Assembly (NCBI GenBank): GCA_000309945.1
Contig: CM001633.1
Location: 4,227,912 to 4,291,911 of the forward strand
Direction: 5' to 3'
Source: Leptolyngbyaceae cyanobacterium JSC-12
Lineage (GTDB): Bacteria > Cyanobacteriota > Cyanobacteriia > Leptolyngbyales > Leptolyngbyaceae
DNA length: 64,000 nucleotides
Below, one piece after another: positions 36,803-49,400 of this stretch; the first letter of the stretch is position 1, and every line of letters begins with the position of its first letter. The translations under genes and the position numbers were made by a program. A model generated the notes under the pieces. The model did no database searches, was not told the origin of the DNA, and saw only the letters and a program-made list of their open reading frames with translations.

Positions 36803-37342
36803 ATGCTAACTTCAACAGATTTTAGCGGGCTGTTTAGCGATCGCTTCTTCAAAAATCTTTTTCCGATTCCAGCCAGCAACGACTTGAGTTATGGTGCCGT
36901 CACACCCGATTTTGTGCTGCCAGACATTACAAATGGCTCAACAATTCAGCTTTCCAGCTATCGTGGCAAACAGCCTGTTGTGCTTGCTTTTACCAGGATT
37001 TTTACGGAAAAACAATATTGCCCGTTCTGCTTTCCCCACATCAAAGCCTTGAATGAGAGCTACGAACAGTTTCGCGATCGCTCCATCGAATTATTGCTGA
37101 TCACTAGCACCGACAAGCGGCAAAGCCAAATTGTTGTTCAAGATCTGGGACTGAAGATGCCCTTACTCAGTGACCCATCTTGCCACGTTTTCCGAGCTTA
37201 TCGGACTGGGCAAGCGCTGGGTGCGCCTCTGCCTGCCCAGTTCGTCTTGGATCTCCAGGGTAGATTATGCTACAAACACCAATTTTCCTTCCTCGACCAC
37301 AATGCCAGCCCAGAGCTTCTATTGCAAAGCGTTAGTGTTTAG
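36803..37342 (+). CDS. Redoxin/AhpC-TSA domain protein, peroxiredoxin-like
   Basis: About 180 aa thioredoxin-fold protein. A family-typical opening (APDFVLP-like TPDFVLPDITNG) is followed by IQLSSYRGKQPVVLAF. The active-site region is QYCPFCFPHIKAL, a CxxC pair where peroxiredoxins have PxxxTxxC. A third strand carries the conserved PLLSDPSCHVFRAY. The CxxC suggests a thiol-disulfide or atypical 2-Cys peroxidase activity. ATG 36803 is used; GTG 36794 adds three residues. It follows the terminator of the typical 2-Cys enzyme, so it is separately expressed despite the shared theme. Confidence 0.82.
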   Translation: MLTSTDFSGLFSDRFFKNLFPIPASNDLSYGAVTPDFVLPDITNGSTIQLSSYRGKQPVVLAFTRIFTEKQYCPFCFPHIKALNESYEQFRDRSIELLLITSTDKRQSQIVVQDLGLKMPLLSDPSCHVFRAYRTGQALGAPLPAQFVLDLQGRLCYKHQFSFLDHNASPELLLQSVSV

Positions 37343-37357
37343 GGTGATGCTTTCACC

Positions 37358-37819
37358 TCAACGAGCTTTCTTGCGGCGATCGCGTTTTTCCTTGACTTTC
37401 TTGCGAACTAGAGAATAGTCAATCGGGAAGCCTACTAGAGGAATCACTTGATATTTACGTTCCTCTTCAAGGCGTTTGAGTTCGGCATACTCTACCCAAT
37501 GAATGCAGTCAACCGGGCAAGTGTCAATCGCTTCCTGAATAATTTCTTCTGCGTCTCCATCCTGACGCACTACCCGCGATCGCCCGTAATCTGGCTCAAT
37601 ATAAAATGTATTCCGTGCAACATGAGCACAGTGCTTACAGCCAATACAAGTAATTTCGTCTACATACACCCCCTTCTGCCGGAACACGCCACCCAGTTCC
37701 GGTTCCAACCCCGACCGATCCGGAGTCTCCCTTAAAAAGCCTCCCAACTCAGGCTCTAACCCGGTGCGATTTGAAGCATCAGACAGTAGCGGAGAAATCT
37801 CACCTGAAAGATTTTCCAT
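37358..37819 (-). CDS. [4Fe-4S] ferredoxin with duplicated N-terminal GLEPELGG motif
   Basis: The 153-residue protein has three parts. Two copies of the segment (T/S)GLEPELGG-(F/V)-(L/F)R(E/Q) occur within the first 50 residues. A ferredoxin core carries CIGCKHC and a distal TCPVDC, enough for one [4Fe-4S] cluster. The basic C-terminal tail ends KEKRDRRKKAR. It acts as a soluble electron carrier, partner unknown. It is followed upstream (same strand) by the Ycf35 and DUF2997 genes, a conserved cyanobacterial neighbourhood, so a joint function is likely. Start ATG 37819. Confidence 0.88.
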   Translation of the reverse strand: MENLSGEISPLLSDASNRTGLEPELGGFLRETPDRSGLEPELGGVFRQKGVYVDEITCIGCKHCAHVARNTFYIEPDYGRSRVVRQDGDAEEIIQEAIDTCPVDCIHWVEYAELKRLEEERKYQVIPLVGFPIDYSLVRKKVKEKRDRRKKAR

Positions 37820-37965
37820 AGGGGATTAACCAAAAATACAAACAAGTTAAACCGCGTAATCTCATACACATGCTCTTAAACAAATGCGAAGTATCCGCAC
37901 ACAACCTTTGCATTCAAGGTTCAACGCATACTTCGCCAATCATATTCGTTGCTTGTTAAAAGAGT

Positions 37966-38352
37966 TTACGCACCCCAACGTTGAAGAACCAGACGAATAG
38001 AACCATCTGAATTTTGCTGTTGCTCAGAAACCTGAAAACCCCGCTGAACAGATTCATTCAAAACAGTCTGAAAGGCATATCGCTGAGTAATTTTGCTCAA
38101 GAAATGATCTACTGGAGTGGGTTGATTCCAGAATTGCAGATCGGCAATCAACTCATATTCAGTACCGTTCCAACTAAAACCAATGTCGTATCCGTTATCT
38201 TGCTCAATAACAACATCAGCAGTGCGGGTCTGCTCGCGGTAGCCACGAACTTCCTGCGGTCCTGGTTTCCAATCAATTCCAAGATCAGTCAACGCTGCTT
38301 GCAAGGAAGACAGGTTGCGAATCTGAGTCTTTATTTGGCTAAAGTGTGACAT
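37966..38352 (-). CDS. ycf35: Ycf35/DUF1257 family protein
   Basis: 128 aa matching plastid Ycf35 along its length: MSHFSQIKTQI start, a central VIEQDNGYDIGF and a C-terminal LQRW end. Function is unknown; it is retained in red-algal plastids and nearly all cyanobacteria. It lies between a DUF2997 gene (upstream) and the ferredoxin gene (downstream), all minus strand with gaps of 44 and 146 bp. Start ATG 38352. Confidence 0.93.
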   Translation of the reverse strand: MSHFSQIKTQIRNLSSLQAALTDLGIDWKPGPQEVRGYREQTRTADVVIEQDNGYDIGFSWNGTEYELIADLQFWNQPTPVDHFLSKITQRYAFQTVLNESVQRGFQVSEQQQNSDGSIRLVLQRWGA

Positions 38353-38396
38353 GGCGACTTCTTAACAAATTGGAAGTTGGACAAAGGCGTAGCAAA

Positions 38397-38606
38397 TTAC
38401 CACTCACTAAAGGTGGTGTGATTGGTTGCCACAGTGGATTGTTCAATCTTCTGGGCAAAATATTCAGAGGTCATTTCCTGGCTGAGAACCTGACCTAGCT
38501 GAGCTTCGATGGCGGCAGTTACCTCAGCGCAGGAAGCGCCGACAATGCCTGTCACCTTTTCTTGCACCCGTCCATCGGGATAGATGATAAATTCCAGGGT
38601 TTCCAT
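38397..38606 (-). CDS. DUF2997 family small protein
   Basis: 69 aa from ATG 38606: METLEFIIYPDGRVQEKVTG, then a helix with GASC and AEVTAAIEAQLG, as in DUF2997. A GTG at 38618 would add four residues. The family almost always neighbours ycf35, supporting one operon DUF2997-ycf35-ferredoxin. No known activity. Confidence 0.85.
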   Translation of the reverse strand: METLEFIIYPDGRVQEKVTGIVGASCAEVTAAIEAQLGQVLSQEMTSEYFAQKIEQSTVATNHTTFSEW

Positions 38607-38970
38607 GCTCTCAACCACTATTTGGAATCTTCCGCATCAAAATTGAATGCTTGAAGTAAGCCAGCGCATAATGCAGAAGCGTTGTTTGATCTAGCAAACC
38701 ACCTGATCGTTAAGATACAGTTCAGATCGAAAACTCGATCAAAATCAAATAAACTTAACAAAAATTATTGAATTCAAGGGTGGAAGCTCAGTTACTTGAC
38801 AGTCTCTCTTAACTTTCAATTCCAGTCAAGTCAGGCGGTTAGTTCGGAAAAATTAATGAAAGTTTATGGATTTGGACTATCTATTTCCCTCTATTGATTA
38901 ATGGATTCTGAGACGGCAGGTGAGCTTCAGCGGATAATGGGGGCTGTTGAAGTTTGGTAAGAACAGGATC
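38607..38970. promoter_or_regulatory. Divergent intergenic region between DUF2997 and the oxidoreductase gene
   Basis: AT-rich and without genes. An inverted repeat GATCGA-AAAC-TCGATC lies at 38725-38740. It must hold promoters for both flanking transcription units, but no confident -35/-10 pair was picked. Confidence 0.35.
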
Positions 38971-40011
38971 ATGGAAAATGTATTTGTAGAACCAGCGATC
39001 GCTACATCTTCCGCTGGTTGTCAGGCTGCTCCTATCGGTGTAGGAGTTCTTGGTTTTGGAGGGTTAGGTCAGGCTGCTAGTCGCGTATTAGCCCCTAAGC
39101 ATGAAATGTGTTGGATGGCAGCCGCCGATCAGAAAGGATTTGTCTACAATCCAGAGGGGCTTGATCCAGACAAATGCATTGCAGCATATCAGACTCAAGG
39201 TTCGCTGGGTTATCTGGAAGAAATTGGTACTCTAAGTCATGACAGTATTTCAGAGTTAATCGCTAAAGCTAGCCAAGTTGAGGGATATTTTTTGGCACTG
39301 CCAAATTTGCCCAACACATTTATGGCATCAGTTGCCAGGCAATTTATTCAATCTGGGTGGCAGGGTGTATTGGTTGATGCCATCAAGCGCACTAGTGCAG
39401 TAGAGCAGTTATTGGATCTGTCTGATGAGTTGTGTGCCGCGGGAATTACCTACATGACTGGATGTGGTGCAACTCCAGGGTTGTTAACAGCAGCAGCGGC
39501 ACTTGCTGCCCAAAGCTATAGCGAAGTTCACCAGGTAAAGATTACCTTTGGAGTCGGAATCGCTAATTGGGAAGCGTATCGTGCCACGATTCGGGAAGAT
39601 ATTGCCCATTTGCCGGGGTATACCGTAGAACAAGCTAGAGCGATGACAGATGCCGACGTGGAAGCGCTATTAGACCAAACCAATGGCATCTTAACGCTGG
39701 AGAACATGGAACACGCGGATGATGTCATGTTGGAACTGGCGGGAATCTGCAGCCGCGATCGCGTTTCGGTTGGCGGAGTGGTAGATACGCGCAACTCCCA
39801 AAAACCACTCAGTACAAATGTGCAAGTTACTGGACGAACATTTGAGGGCAAAATTTCTACCCATACATTTACCCTCGGCGACGAAACTAGCATGGCAGCC
39901 AATGTCTGCGGTCCAGCATTTGGCTATCTCAAAGCAGGTGTTGAACTGCATCGTCGTGGCATTTATGGCATTTTCACCTCGGCTGAAATCATGCCCAAAT
40001 TTGTGCGCTAA
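38971..40011 (+). CDS. Saccharopine-dehydrogenase-like NAD(P) oxidoreductase
   Basis: 347-aa protein from ATG 38971 (AGG a few bases upstream; TTG 38947 is a poorer start). A Rossmann fold begins with [20 protein letters not shown]. The middle has the [11 protein letters not shown] segment typical of saccharopine-dehydrogenase-like and homospermidine-synthase-like enzymes. The C-terminus carries [18 protein letters not shown]. True lysine saccharopine metabolism is not expected in cyanobacteria, so the substrate is open. No operon partner: the next gene is 128 bases on and unrelated. Confidence 0.75.
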   Translation: MENVFVEPAIATSSAGCQAAPIGVGVLGFGGLGQAASRVLAPKHEMCWMAAADQKGFVYNPEGLDPDKCIAAYQTQGSLGYLEEIGTLSHDSISELIAKASQVEGYFLALPNLPNTFMASVARQFIQSGWQGVLVDAIKRTSAVEQLLDLSDELCAAGITYMTGCGATPGLLTAAAALAAQSYSEVHQVKITFGVGIANWEAYRATIREDIAHLPGYTVEQARAMTDADVEALLDQTNGILTLENMEHADDVMLELAGICSRDRVSVGGVVDTRNSQKPLSTNVQVTGRTFEGKISTHTFTLGDETSMAANVCGPAFGYLKAGVELHRRGIYGIFTSAEIMPKFVR

Positions 40012-40139
40012 CGGCATTCAAACGTAAGACACAGCATCCCTCCCGTAGGGGGTGTTGCACCGTAGAAACTTCGTCAAAGATGCGTCAAGATGAAGATCGC
40101 CCAATCGGGTGATCTTTTCTTGAGGGGTGTGGTTTGGTT

Positions 40140-42080
40140 ATGGTTCCTCCAATTCCATTAGGAACCCTTTTAAGGCAGCGATACTTGATCCAAGTCATAT
40201 TAGGGCAAGGCGGATTTGGTCGTACCTATCTTGCAATTGATCAAGAGCGATTTGACGAGCGCTGTGTTCTTAAAGAGTTTTCGGTTCCATATCAGGATGA
40301 AGCGCTTTTGCAAAAGTCGCAAACGTTATTTCAGCGTGAAGCTAGTACTCTTTATCAAATTCAGCATCCTCAGATTCCTCGATTTTGGGCAGCCTTTGAA
40401 GATAAACAACGGCTATTTTTGGTGCAGGATTTTGTTGATGGACCAACCTATCGATGTTTGTTGAATGAACGGCGGCGACAGGGGCAAACCTTCTCTGAGC
40501 AAGAGGTTTGTTATTTTTTAGACAAGTTGTTGCCTGTCCTCACCTATATCCATGATCGTGGCATCATCCATCGCGACATCTCCCCTGAAAATATCATCCT
40601 GAAATCTCAAGTAGATGTTCCCAATCGCCATGTAGGGACAACTGAAGCGGGCTTACCAGTTTTGATTGACTTTGGTGCTGTAAAAGAGGCAACCAATCAC
40701 TGGCCCCTTACCTCAGTTGTGACCCGTGTTGGAAAAATTGGCTACGCACCTCCAGAGCAATTACAGACTGGGCAGGTGTATCCTAATAGCGATTTATATT
40801 CTCTGGCAGCAACGTGTCTTGCGCTACTGACGGGAAAAGAACCCCGATCACTACTGGATAGTCAAACCCTGGAATGGCGGTGGCAATCTTATGCGAACGT
40901 GAGTCCTGAGTTAGCGGCGATTCTGGGACGGATGCTGCATGTGTATCCTGGTGATCGTTACCAATATGCCCAAGAAGTATGGCAAGACCTGCAACCGCTG
41001 CTAGACTCTAAAACCTTTACTCAACCTGCATTCACTGATGTGGCTACTGAGGAAATGAGCGCAATTTACCCTGCTTCATTGTCTTCCACTCTGTTGAATT
41101 CTACTGAGCGAATGCAGCCCAATGAGCAATTGGCAAGCACCGAATCTTCTATCCGACTGTCATCTAGTCGCTTTCCTTCACGTACCAAACCGCGATCGCA
41201 GTTACATCCAGCTAGGAACAAAAACTTACAGCTTGTAATGGCAGCGGCATTTTTGTTAGGCACTGCGTTAGCCGGATCTTTACTGTGGAGATTGTGGACG
41301 AAACCCGTAAATTCTACAGGCGAGGTGTGGGTATCTGGTGAAAAATTGCCCCCATCGGAAGTGTCCAAAATCATCCAATCCCATGGAATAAATTCTGCAA
41401 ACTCTGTAGTGCAAGCTCCTTCTCCTCCATCTGATTCAACAATTCAGCGAGAGGTTGCTGTCAGTGTCGCCCCGCCTCAGCGCATTGAGTTTCCTCCGGG
41501 CAAGATTTCTACCAGCCTGCGAGGAACCCTACAAACTCATAATCTTCAGTCTTATGTTTTGAGCGCTACCCAGGGACAAATTCTTACCGCAACGCTGAAT
41601 GGCGCTGGCGTGATCATGAATGTACTGCGCTCAAACCAGGAAGGCATCGATCCAGCCGCCTACCAAACCCGTAGTTGGACAGGGCAACTCCCTGCAAATG
41701 ACCAGTATTTGATTCAAATTTCTGGAACGGGTGAATATACTCTGGATGTGGCGATTACTCCTACCTCGCGCCCAACTCAAGAGCAAATAGAGCGAGTTTC
41801 TTTTGCCAGAGGGTCGAATGGTACCACCGTTACCGGGAGCATTGCACCTGACCAGATTCGACGGTACTTGCTTAGAGCCAAACAGGGACAGTTAGTGCTA
41901 ACGAAAGTGCTTCAAGGCTCGGTTAACCTGAGCGCGATCGCGCCAAACGGACAGCGTATTGGTGGGACGACAGCTACTTCAAAAGACTGGCAAGGATCGT
42001 TACCAATGGATGGAGATTATGTGATTGAAGTCTCCGCCCCTCAAGCCGAAACCTATGCTCTCTCGTTTGAGATCTTTTAG
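40140..42080 (+). CDS. Membrane-anchored Ser/Thr protein kinase with duplicated extracytoplasmic domain
   Basis: N-terminal Hanks-type kinase (about 1-290): P-loop GQGGFGRTYLA, Lys in CVLKEF, catalytic HRDISPENI (an Ile-Ser variant of HRDLKPEN common in cyanobacteria), DFG, and the PPEQ segment. A Ser-rich juxtamembrane linker leads to one TM helix (about 365-385). An outer part follows with two homologous beta-rich copies of about 85 residues (about 455-545 and 555-645), each containing G-x-(L/I)-x-x-x-(Q)-x-x-x-Y-(V/L)-L and a Y-L/V-I-x-(I/V) strand, resembling PPC domains. It looks like a receptor kinase for an envelope signal. ATG 40140 preferred over TTG 40134. Confidence 0.9.
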   Translation: MVPPIPLGTLLRQRYLIQVILGQGGFGRTYLAIDQERFDERCVLKEFSVPYQDEALLQKSQTLFQREASTLYQIQHPQIPRFWAAFEDKQRLFLVQDFVDGPTYRCLLNERRRQGQTFSEQEVCYFLDKLLPVLTYIHDRGIIHRDISPENIILKSQVDVPNRHVGTTEAGLPVLIDFGAVKEATNHWPLTSVVTRVGKIGYAPPEQLQTGQVYPNSDLYSLAATCLALLTGKEPRSLLDSQTLEWRWQSYANVSPELAAILGRMLHVYPGDRYQYAQEVWQDLQPLLDSKTFTQPAFTDVATEEMSAIYPASLSSTLLNSTERMQPNEQLASTESSIRLSSSRFPSRTKPRSQLHPARNKNLQLVMAAAFLLGTALAGSLLWRLWTKPVNSTGEVWVSGEKLPPSEVSKIIQSHGINSANSVVQAPSPPSDSTIQREVAVSVAPPQRIEFPPGKISTSLRGTLQTHNLQSYVLSATQGQILTATLNGAGVIMNVLRSNQEGIDPAAYQTRSWTGQLPANDQYLIQISGTGEYTLDVAITPTSRPTQEQIERVSFARGSNGTTVTGSIAPDQIRRYLLRAKQGQLVLTKVLQGSVNLSAIAPNGQRIGGTTATSKDWQGSLPMDGDYVIEVSAPQAETYALSFEIF

Positions 42081-42328
42081 TGAGATCTTTTTAGGTCAAT
42101 GCTCAAGCTCAGGAAAAATTGTCATCGAATCATTAACCTGCTGGTTGCAATGCCGCCTCTAGCAAAGAGATCCGCTATGGTTAAAATTAATCAATTCACG
42201 TAGGGTGGGTGTCTTCACTTGCCCGAATAGGTATGATCCCTATTCAAAAGTGCTGATTGTTTGGTTTGAATTTTTTGCACACAAACCAGTGTTGCCGCCT
42301 TGCCCATTCAGTTTGAGGAACAATTCCA

Positions 42329-44930
<2,602 letters not shown>

Positions 44931-44978
44931 GCAACTACTGCCCCTATCTTGTTCTCTGTTGTTCATCCCCCGTTTTGT

Positions 44979-46112
44979 ATGCGTATTGCCCTGTTTACAG
45001 AAACTTTTTTGCCAAAAGTTGATGGAATTGTTACTCGTTTGAGGCACACGATCGACCATTTGCAGCGGTTGGGTGATCAAGTGTTGGTGATTGCGCCAGA
45101 TGGTGGGTTAAAAGAGCACAAGGGCGCTAGAGTCTATGGTGTCTCTGGCTTCCCGTTGCCACTATATCCGGAGTTAAAGCTGGCGCTGCCTCGACCGGCA
45201 ATTGGGGAGGAACTGGAAAGATTCAACCCAGATTTGATTCATGTGGTGAATCCCGCAGTGTTGGGTCTTGCGGGATTGTTCTACAGCAAAACACTGAACA
45301 TCCCACTAGTTGCGTCATACCACACCCATTTACCAGAGTACTTGCAGCACTATGGTTTGGGAATGCTGGAAGGATTGCTTTGGGAGTTGCTAAAAGCGGG
45401 ACATAATCAGGCGGAATTAAACCTGTGTACGTCTACTGCGATGGTGAAGGCGTTGACTGAGCATGGCATTGAACGAGTAGATTTGTGGCAGCGGGGTGTG
45501 GATACAGAAATGTTTCAGCCCCATTTAGCCAATCAGGAAATGCGATCGCGCCTGACCCAGGGCAATCCTGATAGCCCTTTGCTCCTGTATGTAGGGCGAC
45601 TTTCTGCTGAGAAAGAAATTGAGCGGATCAAGCCTGTATTGGAATCGATTCCCAACGCTCGCCTGGCTCTAGTTGGTGATGGGCCCAATCGCCAAAATTT
45701 AGAGAACCATTTTGCCGGAACGCCTACCCATTTTGTCGGCTACCTGCAAGGGTTGGAATTAGGAGCAGCTTTTGCCTCAGCAGATGCCTTTGTGTTTCCC
45801 TCTCGCACGGAAACCCTGGGGTTGGTATTGCTGGAAGCGATGGCAGCCGGATGCCCGGTGATTGCAGCCCGTTCTGGTGGCATTCCCGATATTGTGGAGG
45901 ATGGCGTGAATGGGTTCTTGTTTGACCCAATCGATGAAAATGGGGCGATCGCAGCAACTCAACGCCTGTTTGCTAATCCAAACGAACGTGAAACCCTGCG
46001 CCGCAATGCTCGTCGTGAAGCTGAACGCTGGAGTTGGTCAGCGGCGACCCAACAACTGCGAAATTATTATCGTGCCGTTTTAGATTCACGCATCATGCCT
46101 GCGGCGGCTTAG
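44979..46112 (+). CDS. sqdX: Sulfoquinovosyltransferase SqdX
   Basis: GT4-family transferase moving sulfoquinovose from UDP-sulfoquinovose to diacylglycerol, the last step of SQDG synthesis at the cytoplasmic membrane face. 377 aa from ATG 44979. Motifs: MRIALFTETFLPKVDGI start, SYHTHLPEY, WQRGVDTEMF, VGRLSAEKE, and the GT4 donor site SRTETLGLVLLEAMAAG. Length and motifs match characterised SqdX; the directly upstream sqdB confirms it. Confidence 0.97.
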   Translation: MRIALFTETFLPKVDGIVTRLRHTIDHLQRLGDQVLVIAPDGGLKEHKGARVYGVSGFPLPLYPELKLALPRPAIGEELERFNPDLIHVVNPAVLGLAGLFYSKTLNIPLVASYHTHLPEYLQHYGLGMLEGLLWELLKAGHNQAELNLCTSTAMVKALTEHGIERVDLWQRGVDTEMFQPHLANQEMRSRLTQGNPDSPLLLYVGRLSAEKEIERIKPVLESIPNARLALVGDGPNRQNLENHFAGTPTHFVGYLQGLELGAAFASADAFVFPSRTETLGLVLLEAMAAGCPVIAARSGGIPDIVEDGVNGFLFDPIDENGAIAATQRLFANPNERETLRRNARREAERWSWSAATQQLRNYYRAVLDSRIMPAAA

Positions 46113-46499
46113 TGCTCTCTACAATGACACAATTAACCTTGAACTCAGCGCTGGCACTCTGATCACTGGCACTTTGCTCAGAATTGCCTGCTAACCCGTG
46201 AATTAGTGAATTAGTGCTTGTGCAGAAGTTATTACCCATGTCAGCCATAATATTTTCTCGCAATCGTGGGATTAACCCTGGAGACAAAGAGACAGTGACG
46301 AGACAGTGACTATATTGAACTAATTGAACTAAAGCCCAATGATCCAATCCCTGATTCAGTTAGTGGAATCCCACTTTCAAGCTCATGGCAACCATCATGA
46401 GTACACAAAGCCTTAGTCACGGCATGTTCTCCTATTTCGAGCGCGGCACTGTAGATAGAACGCAATCACGTCCAACACTAACAACTTTCAACTTGTCTT
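46113..46499. repeat. Intergenic region with clustered short tandem duplications
   Basis: No gene. Four small duplications lie within 190 bases: CTGGCACT at 46151 and 46166 (7-base spacer), GTGAATTA twice at 46198-46213, GAGACAGTGAC twice at 46289-46310, and ATTGAACTA twice at 46314-46331. The last three are perfect head-to-tail copies with units of 8, 11 and 9 bases. It separates sqdX from the convergent cobN-type gene. Confidence 0.8.
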
Positions 46500-49400
46500 C
46501 TAAATAGCCACACCTTCTAGTTCTTCATCAGTTAAGTCATAGAGTTGTCTTAATTGCTCAAGTTTACCTGGGTCAGCGTGCCAGAAACCGCGGCCATGAG
46601 CTTCCAGCATTCTGCCAACGATATTGCGAAAGGCCTCCGGATTGGCTTTGCGGAGTTTTTCTGCCATTTCAGCATCCAACGCATAAGTATCTGCTGCCTG
46701 GTCATATACCCAGGATTCTTGAAAGTCAGCGGTGCCACCCCAGCCAATCAATGCTGTCATCCGTTGCGATACTTCGTATGCACCGCCCGAACCCTGTGCG
46801 ACCATTGCCTCTGCCCATTTGGGATTCAGTAGTTTCGTGCGGTATTCCATTCGCAGCAAGTCTTCTAACTTGCGAGGTGTGGTGTCTTTGGAAAAGCTTT
46901 CCACAAAGCTGGCAGCCACTTTTTTGCCTTGTTGTTGCTCGGCTGCTTTCTTTAACCCGCCAGTGTTGGCGTAATACTCCTGAATATCCGTCAGTCCATA
47001 CTCGACCGAGTCAATTTCCTGCACAATCCGATTCGTGGTTTTTAAGAGGGTTTGCAACACCTCTGGGCGAGCCTGTCCCTTGTCTTGTCTGCCATAGCTA
47101 AAGGCATTACGTCCTTGCCAGGTTTGCGCCAGTTCCTCTCCCGATTCCCAGTTTGAGGCAACAACTTGATCATTCACGAGTGAGCCATAATCTCCTGCAG
47201 GATTAGAAAACAGGCGAGCAGAGACGTTTTCAATACCTTGTGTTTTGAGTGCTAGAGCGTGTTTGCGAATAAAGTTTTGGTCTTCTGGTTCATCGGCTGT
47301 TGCCGCCCGATGAAATAAATCATCTAATAGCTCAATCACGTTGACAAAACTATCTCGAAAAATGCCGGACAGATTTGCCAACACATCAATGCGGGGATGC
47401 CCGACTTGCTCTAAGGGCACTAACTCATAGCGCACAATTCGCCCAGTGCCTTCTTTCACAGGTGTCGCGCCTACGAGTTCTAGCAAAATGCCTAGTGATT
47501 CACCTTTGGTTTTGATCACGTCCAAGCCCCACAACATAATAGCGATGGTTTCAGGGTAGGTATGGTGTTCTTGCAGGTGTTGCTCAATTAATTTGTGGGC
47601 AATTTCTCGACCTCGTTCGTAGGCGGCAGGAGATGGCATCCGGTAAGGGTCAAGAGCATGGATGTTGCGTCCGGTAGGCAATACGCCAATACCATCCCGC
47701 AGGAGATCCCCCCCAGGAGCGGGAGGAATATATTCGCCGTTAAGCCCGCGCAGGAGGTTGGTGAGTTCGTCGGTATTTTGAGTCAGCAAGTCACGGATTT
47801 GCAGGGCTTCTGTGAAGGCAGGGGAGGAAATTGGGGGAAGTGGGGAGACATTGTGGGCGATCGCCCGGATTGTCTCATCCGGCAATGCATCGCCAACATA
47901 GGCTTTGAGATAGGCTTCAAGTTGATCAGGTGTGGGAGGTTGTCCGAGAATGTGTAGCCCAGAGGAGAATAGGCGATTTTCCAACACTTGCAAATATTCG
48001 TAAAGCTTCACCAGATAGCGATGAAAAGCTTCAGCACTAAATAAGTTAGCGTTCTCTGGCGTAAACTCAATACCAAGCCGCTTCGACTCAGCAAACGGAC
48101 AATCCGCATCTAAGCCAGAATCGACAATTTTCTGGCAAATGGCAGATTTGAGGGCGTAATTCTTTTCTGGATCTTCTCGATACTCGGCAATTAAATCGCG
48201 CAGATGCATCAGTTCCTTATAAAGCCCAGCACGACCGTAAGGCGGAACATTATGAGAAATCAACACACCATATCCACGCCGTTTCGCCAGAATTGATTCG
48301 GAGGGATTATTGGCTGCATAAACATAGAGATTGGGCAGGTTGCCCAGCAAAATATCTGACCAGGAATAACCTGTATTGCCCAGGGGCGAACCAGGCAGCC
48401 ATTCTACAGTGCCGTGCATACCAAAGTGAACCACAGCATGAGCCTGAAAATCTTCCTGAAGCCATTTATAAAAGGCAGCGTATTGGGGGTGAGGCGTGAG
48501 GTCGCGTTCAAACATCAGGCGCATCGGGTCACCTGCAATGCCAAGGGGCGGTTGTACACCAATCCAGATATTGCCCAGTCGAACGCCGCCTAGCAAAAAT
48601 TGATCTTCGAGCGTTTTGATACCTGTGTTGGTGAGGGATTTCCAGCAGCGCTCGATCCAGGAGGTGCGGAGATACCCAAGCCATTTTTCCAGAGTGCGAA
48701 CGGGGATGGTGAGGGAAGAGGAGGGAGATGGGGACGGTGAGGAGGGGAATTGCAGGCTGGCAAGTTCATCGGCTTGTTTTACCCAGTGGATTAACTCTTC
48801 GCCATCGTTAGGAAAGTCGCTAATGGTGTAGCCTTCAGCCTTTAGCGCCTGGAGAAATTTCAGCAGGGATTGAGGGACGTTGAGCAGGGCGGCGGTTCCA
48901 GTAGACCCATATCCAGGAGGAAAGCCGTAGAGAATAATCGCCAGTTTGCGATCGCTGGGTGGAGTCTGGCGCAGGGTGATCCAGGCTTTGAGGCGGTTTA
49001 TCAATCGCTGGACGCGATCGGGAATCAGATAAATGGTATCGCCGACTAAGCCGCCCAGTGGAATGGGATCGATCGCGCCATCCAGTTCAGGTAAAGCATA
49101 TAGCACCACACTTTGTAATCCGCCGATGCCCTGCCGCGTCCAGGAATGAATATCCTGAATCAGCAAGGGAGCCGCTACGATGTAGGGCACATTCTTAGCG
49201 CAGAGAATGCGCTTTGCCACTTCCACCTGTCGTCCTGCTTCCATTGACCCCGCCGGACCACCCACTAAAGGAAACCCAATCGTGGAAACAATGGCATCCA
49301 CTCGCACTGCTTCATTGGACAGAGAAGGCGTTTCATTTATTCCCTTAGCACGTTGCTGTTGCTCATACTCCGTTGTCATCCAATCCCGCACTGCCACATG

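Noticed and set aside
46093-46347. 84-codon minus-strand frame after sqdX
   Set aside because: It runs through tandem duplications and into the sqdX end; composition is arbitrary.
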